Assembly (NCBI RefSeq): GCF_014836945.1
Contig: NZ_JACSPX010000001.1
Location: 1,075,500 to 1,139,499 of the forward strand
DNA: 64,000 nucleotides
Reading direction: 5' to 3'
From: Microbacterium commune
GTDB lineage: Bacteria; Actinomycetota; Actinomycetes; Actinomycetales; Microbacteriaceae
Under the pieces are notes generated by a model. It worked only from the letters and a program-made list of their open reading frames with translations, was not told the origin of the DNA and made no database searches. The position numbers and the translations under genes were made by a program. Shown piece after piece: positions 61,320-64,000 of this stretch (its first letter is position 1; each line of letters starts with the position of its first letter).

Positions 61320-62231
61320 ATGAAGAGCACGCTTCGGGTGGGGATCGTCGGGGCGGGCGGCATCGCCCCGGTGCACATCGAGGGCTGGATGGCGCTGGGC
61401 GCCGATGTCGCGATCCTGCGCAGGACGGATGCCGGTGCGCTGGCTGATCGCTACGGCATCCGGATCATCGGCGGGCTCGACGAGCTGATCGATGCGGTGG
61501 ACGTGGTCGACATCATCAGCCCCACTTCCACGCATCTCGAGATCGCCCGTGCCGCCTTCGCGCGCGGCAGGCACGTCGTGTGCGAGAAGCCCCTCGCGGC
61601 GAGCGCCGCCGACGCGCGGGCGCTCATCGACGCAGCCGATGACGCCGGCGTGCGGCTGTTTCCCGCGCACGTCGTGCGGTACTTCGAGGGGTATCGCGAC
61701 CTGCACGAGCGCATCGGATCGGTCGGCACCCTCGCCGAGCTGACCTTCCGGCGCACGGTCGGTGCGCCGGATTCGGCCTGGTTCTATGCCGAGGATGCCG
61801 GTGGCGGCGTGATCCGCGATCTGATGATCCACGACATCGACCAAGCGCTGTGGCTGGCCGGATCGGTCGTCGAGGTGACGGCGACCCAGGATCCACCGGC
61901 GGTCGCCGATCGTGTCTCGCCGCCGGTCTCGGCGCATGTCACCCTCACCCACGCGAACGGCGCGATCAGCCACCTACGGGCCGACTGGCTCGAGCCGGGC
62001 ACGCCGTTCCGGTCGATGGTCGAGGTGGCCGGCTCGGACCGCATCCTGCGCTTCGACACCGACCTCGACCCGGCCGGTGCCGACCCGTACCGCGCGCAGC
62101 TGGCCGACTTCGCCGAGGCGATCCGCACCGGCAGCGAGGCGCGGGTCACCGCCGCCGACGGGCTGGCAGCGGTCGCCGTGGTGGATGCCGCGTATGCATC
62201 CCTCGCCGGGAAGCGCCCGATCACGTTCTGA
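61320..62231 (+). CDS. Gfo/Idh/MocA family oxidoreductase
   Basis: The 303-residue protein has an N-terminal Rossmann fold (VGIVGAGGIAPVHIEGW, residues 8-24), the family's catalytic-loop motif CEKPLAASAADARALIDAAD, then a C-terminal beta-sheet domain with GGGVIRDLMIHDIDQALWLA (catalytic D-x-x-x-H). It oxidises or reduces a sugar, inositol or related ring with NAD(P). TAGAGT lies 6 bases before the ATG. It follows the SMP-30 gene by 38 bp; together they could run a lactone route, though TAGAGT implies its own promoter. Confidence 0.88.
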   Translation: MKSTLRVGIVGAGGIAPVHIEGWMALGADVAILRRTDAGALADRYGIRIIGGLDELIDAVDVVDIISPTSTHLEIARAAFARGRHVVCEKPLAASAADARALIDAADDAGVRLFPAHVVRYFEGYRDLHERIGSVGTLAELTFRRTVGAPDSAWFYAEDAGGGVIRDLMIHDIDQALWLAGSVVEVTATQDPPAVADRVSPPVSAHVTLTHANGAISHLRADWLEPGTPFRSMVEVAGSDRILRFDTDLDPAGADPYRAQLADFAEAIRTGSEARVTAADGLAAVAVVDAAYASLAGKRPITF

Positions 62232-62264
62232 CCCGCCCGCGTCGCCGCCGGTCCTGGGGGCGAC

Positions 62265-62348
62265 GCGTGTCCGGGGCGGTGCCGCGCGTGTCCGGGGCGG
62301 TGCCGAGCGTGTCCGTTGCGAAGCCGCGAGTGTCCGTTGCGAATCGGG
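62265..62348. repeat. Four tandem 21-bp units leading into palindrome copy 2
   Basis: Units begin at 62265, 62286, 62307 and 62328. The first two differ at one position (GCGTGTCCGGGGCGGTGCCG plus C or A), and the last two share GTGTCCGTTGCGAA. Unit 4 runs into the palindrome's left arm. The period differs from the 17 bp at copy 1. Confidence 0.75.
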
Positions 62349-62412
62349 GGCCGACACGCCAGATGTCGGACGGATGCCGTGAAAGCGTCCGACATGTGGA
62401 GTGTCGGCCCCC
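62346..62412. repeat. 67-bp palindromic repeat element, copy 2
   Basis: Arms of 27 bases (62346-62372 and 62386-62412) pair with two mismatches around a 13-base loop, matching copy 1 in geometry and nearly in sequence. The element lies between the convergent 3' ends of the Gfo/Idh gene and the lipase-maturation-type gene. Two further degenerate GTGTGGCTCCG-containing units follow (62413-62450). Confidence 0.85.
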
Positions 62413-62507
62413 GGTGTGTGGCTCCGTTCAGCGGGGTGTGGCTCCGCTCCCCCGTGTGTGTGACAGCACCCGGGGGAACGGCCCGGTGTGTGGCCGGCGC
62501 GGGCGCC

Positions 62508-63839
62508 TCAGTCGCCGAGGCCCAGCGGACGCACGAGCACGTGCCGCCGGTCGCGCACCCACACGTCGCCTGACCCGCGGTGCTCGGCGCGGGTCGCGAA
62601 GCGGTAGCGGTACGACACGACGCGCACCCACGTGGGGCGCTCACCGTCGAAGGGGTCGCGGTGCAGCATCCGCAGCGTCGGGCGGTCGGCCTCGAGAAGA
62701 CGGACGAGGAACATCATGAACCAATCCTCGAGCGAGCGGCCGAGCGGGAGGAACCACATCAGCCAGTCCAGGCGCAGGTGGTACGGCGCGAACTGCCGCG
62801 GGATACGGCGCAGGGCGCCGGGCTTGCCCTTGAACTCGTACTCGCGCCATTCGGCGGCATCCGGATCGGCATCCGTCGTCCCCTCCACGATGTACTCGAT
62901 CCGCTGCTTCGTGACGGTGCCGAACGCACCGTAGGCGTTGCCGAGCTGCCACCGGCTGAAGCTCGCGTTCATCAGCTGGCGGCAGGCGAAAAGGTTGCGC
63001 AGTGCGGGCCAGCTGAGCGCGATCACCAGCATCCCGACCGCCGAGGTCAGGATGACCCAGTACAGCGGGATGCCGTTCGGGGCGCGCAGCGGCTCCGGAT
63101 TCGGCACGTCGACGGACGACCAGAACGTCGGGAACGCCGAGAAGGCGAGGACGATCGTCGCCGCGTTCAGCCAGGCGAAGTTGCCGGTGAGCACCAGCCA
63201 GAGCTGGGTGAGGATGACGATCGTCGCGGCGATCGCGCCGATCAGCAGCAGGATCGCGTCGACCGTGGTCGGTGTGAACAGCGTCGCGAGCGGCGCGAAC
63301 AGGAAGAACGGCACCACCAGCTGAGCGAAGTGATTGCCGAGCACCTCACCCCTGTGGAACCACTTCGGCAGCAGATGCGCCTGCCGACTCAAGGGCCCCG
63401 GCATCGGCTGCGTCTCGTGGTGGTACATCAGCAGCAGCATCTCCCACCCGAACGAGTAGAACGTCTGCCCGATGCTCGTGATCGACATGTACCCGCCCCA
63501 CAGCAGCAGGAAGCAGATCATCGGCACCCACGGTGGCGCCAGCTGAGGGATGCCGATCACCACGGTGCCTGCGACGATCATCCCCGCCCAGCACAGGGCT
63601 GCGAGTCGGCGGTCGGTGTAGCGGATGCGCGTGAAGAGGGTCGGGCGCAGCATCCGGCGTCTCGCGGAAGACGATGTCGCCCACGCGAGCAGCTCGGGAG
63701 CGGGCAGCAGTCCGCGCTCGCCCAGCAGCGGGCGGAACTGGTTCAGCGTCGAGAGGAACGCGACCAGGTAGAGCGCCGCGATGCCCCTCTGCAGAACCTC
63801 GCGGGCGAAGCCGAAGTCGACGGCGGCGAACCCGTCCAT
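62508..63839 (-). CDS. Lipase maturation factor family membrane protein
   Basis: The 443-residue protein is mostly transmembrane helices in the LMF1-like order: N-terminal AREVLQRGIAALYLVAFLST, then YSFGWEMLLLMYHHETQPMP, PLSRQAHLLPKWFHRGEVLG and NHFAQLVVPFFLFAP. A soluble tail has YEFKGKPGALRRIPRQFAPY, then HLRLDWLMWFLPLG. In animals this family helps lipases fold; bacterial members have unknown jobs. TAGCGT lies 6 bases before the ATG, so the transcript is probably leaderless. Confidence 0.87.
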   Translation of the reverse strand: MDGFAAVDFGFAREVLQRGIAALYLVAFLSTLNQFRPLLGERGLLPAPELLAWATSSSARRRMLRPTLFTRIRYTDRRLAALCWAGMIVAGTVVIGIPQLAPPWVPMICFLLLWGGYMSITSIGQTFYSFGWEMLLLMYHHETQPMPGPLSRQAHLLPKWFHRGEVLGNHFAQLVVPFFLFAPLATLFTPTTVDAILLLIGAIAATIVILTQLWLVLTGNFAWLNAATIVLAFSAFPTFWSSVDVPNPEPLRAPNGIPLYWVILTSAVGMLVIALSWPALRNLFACRQLMNASFSRWQLGNAYGAFGTVTKQRIEYIVEGTTDADPDAAEWREYEFKGKPGALRRIPRQFAPYHLRLDWLMWFLPLGRSLEDWFMMFLVRLLEADRPTLRMLHRDPFDGERPTWVRVVSYRYRFATRAEHRGSGDVWVRDRRHVLVRPLGLGD

Positions 63840-63887
63840 GCCGACACGCTACGACTGTGGGCTCACCGGTCGGAGGGTCTTGACAGC

Positions 63888-63948
63888 GTTCGAATCGCTC
63901 ACCTTGCCGTCTCACTGCGCGCAGAGGCGCCAGATGAGCGATTCGAAC
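63888..63948. repeat. Perfect 14-bp inverted repeat upstream of the LMF gene
   Basis: GTTCGAATCGCTCA (63888-63901) and TGAGCGATTCGAAC (63935-63948) are exact reverse complements separated by 33 bases. It sits about 50 bp upstream of the LMF promoter. GTTCGAATC recalls a tRNA T-loop, but no tRNA can be folded around it. Operator or hairpin role unknown. Confidence 0.5.
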
Positions 63949-63972
63949 CCGGCCGCCGGGACGATACAAATC

Positions 63973-64000
63973 GGGGGCCGACATGCCCCCCGTGGGGCGG
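63973..64000. repeat. Start of palindrome copy 3, cut by the window end
   Basis: GGGGGCCGACATGCC matches the left end of the 67-bp palindrome's arm at 14 of the first 15 bases of copy 2. A GGGACGA-type stretch precedes it (63958), as before copy 1. The rest lies outside the window or diverges. Confidence 0.5.

Noticed and set aside
63880..63950. Possible tRNA from the GTTCGAATC T-loop-like sequence
   Set aside because: No acceptor stem, D-arm or anticodon arm can be placed at the right distances, and the sequence is explained as an inverted repeat.

Overview
The window is a high-GC stretch of an actinobacterial chromosome, most likely a Microbacterium or a close relative in Microbacteriaceae. 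The basis is base composition, GC-rich third codon positions, many GTG starts, many apparently leaderless promoters (a TANNNT box 6-7 bases before the start codon), and family content such as the DUF222-HNH protein, NCS1 permeases, the hydantoin cluster and purL. It has no rRNA, tRNA or CRISPR array. It begins inside malate synthase G and ends just upstream of a lipase-maturation-factor-like membrane protein.

Layout. 1-11.6 kb: end of glcB, a Fic AMPylase with its own leaderless promoter and repeated operator-like sites, an NAD(P)-binding SDR/DUF2867 protein, a DUF2975 + XRE pair behind a palindromic operator, small stress-type proteins, a SulP transporter, and a ureohydrolase - NTF2-like - NCS1 permease - cyclase operon divergent from an XRE-cupin regulator. 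11.6-16 kb: degenerate tandem repeats, a DUF222-HNH protein, an unknown protein, a frameshifted small gene and NAD(P)HX epimerase. 16.1-28.1 kb: a defence island with McrB-McrC, the C-terminal remnant of an SF2 helicase, and a complete type I restriction operon (hsdM-hsdS-hsdR) to which a fourth PD-(D/E)xK/DUF5655-like gene is translationally coupled. It is bordered by a mutT gene cut by an IS256-family remnant.

28.1-35.3 kb: a membrane protein whose frame is broken by a 10-bp duplication, then a SorC-controlled operon (MHS-type MFS importer, cytoplasmic sulfatase, zinc polyol dehydrogenase, PfkB kinase) that reads as a pathway for a sulfated sugar or polyol. 35.4-40.4 kb: a pRiA4b Orf3-type protein, a UvrA2-like ATPase and a DsrE-like protein. 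40.5-44.6 kb: a tight four-gene operon of unknown function with a PD-(D/E)xK nuclease and a membrane-anchored partner, the best candidate here for an undescribed system. 44.9-49.2 kb: core genes including an FHA protein and purL.

49.4-55 kb: a D-hydantoin utilisation cluster (NCS1 permease, hydantoinase, D-carbamoylase, divergent PucR regulator) that looks imported. 55.5-64 kb: 6-phosphogluconate dehydrogenase, a DksA/TraR zinc-finger protein, a persulfide-response operon (small Cys protein, CoA-disulfide reductase-rhodanese, CstR-like repressor) with a perfect 16-bp operator palindrome, an SMP-30 protein and a Gfo/Idh/MocA oxidoreductase. Two copies, and the start of a third, of a 67-bp near-perfect palindrome lie between genes here. 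Each full copy is preceded by four tandem units of 17 or 21 bp. A second repeat family (about 69 bp, two copies) flanks the SDR gene near the start. Two single-base tract frameshifts (14832-14836, 55284-55287) and the 10-bp duplication at 28560-28579 could be real mutations or assembly errors.
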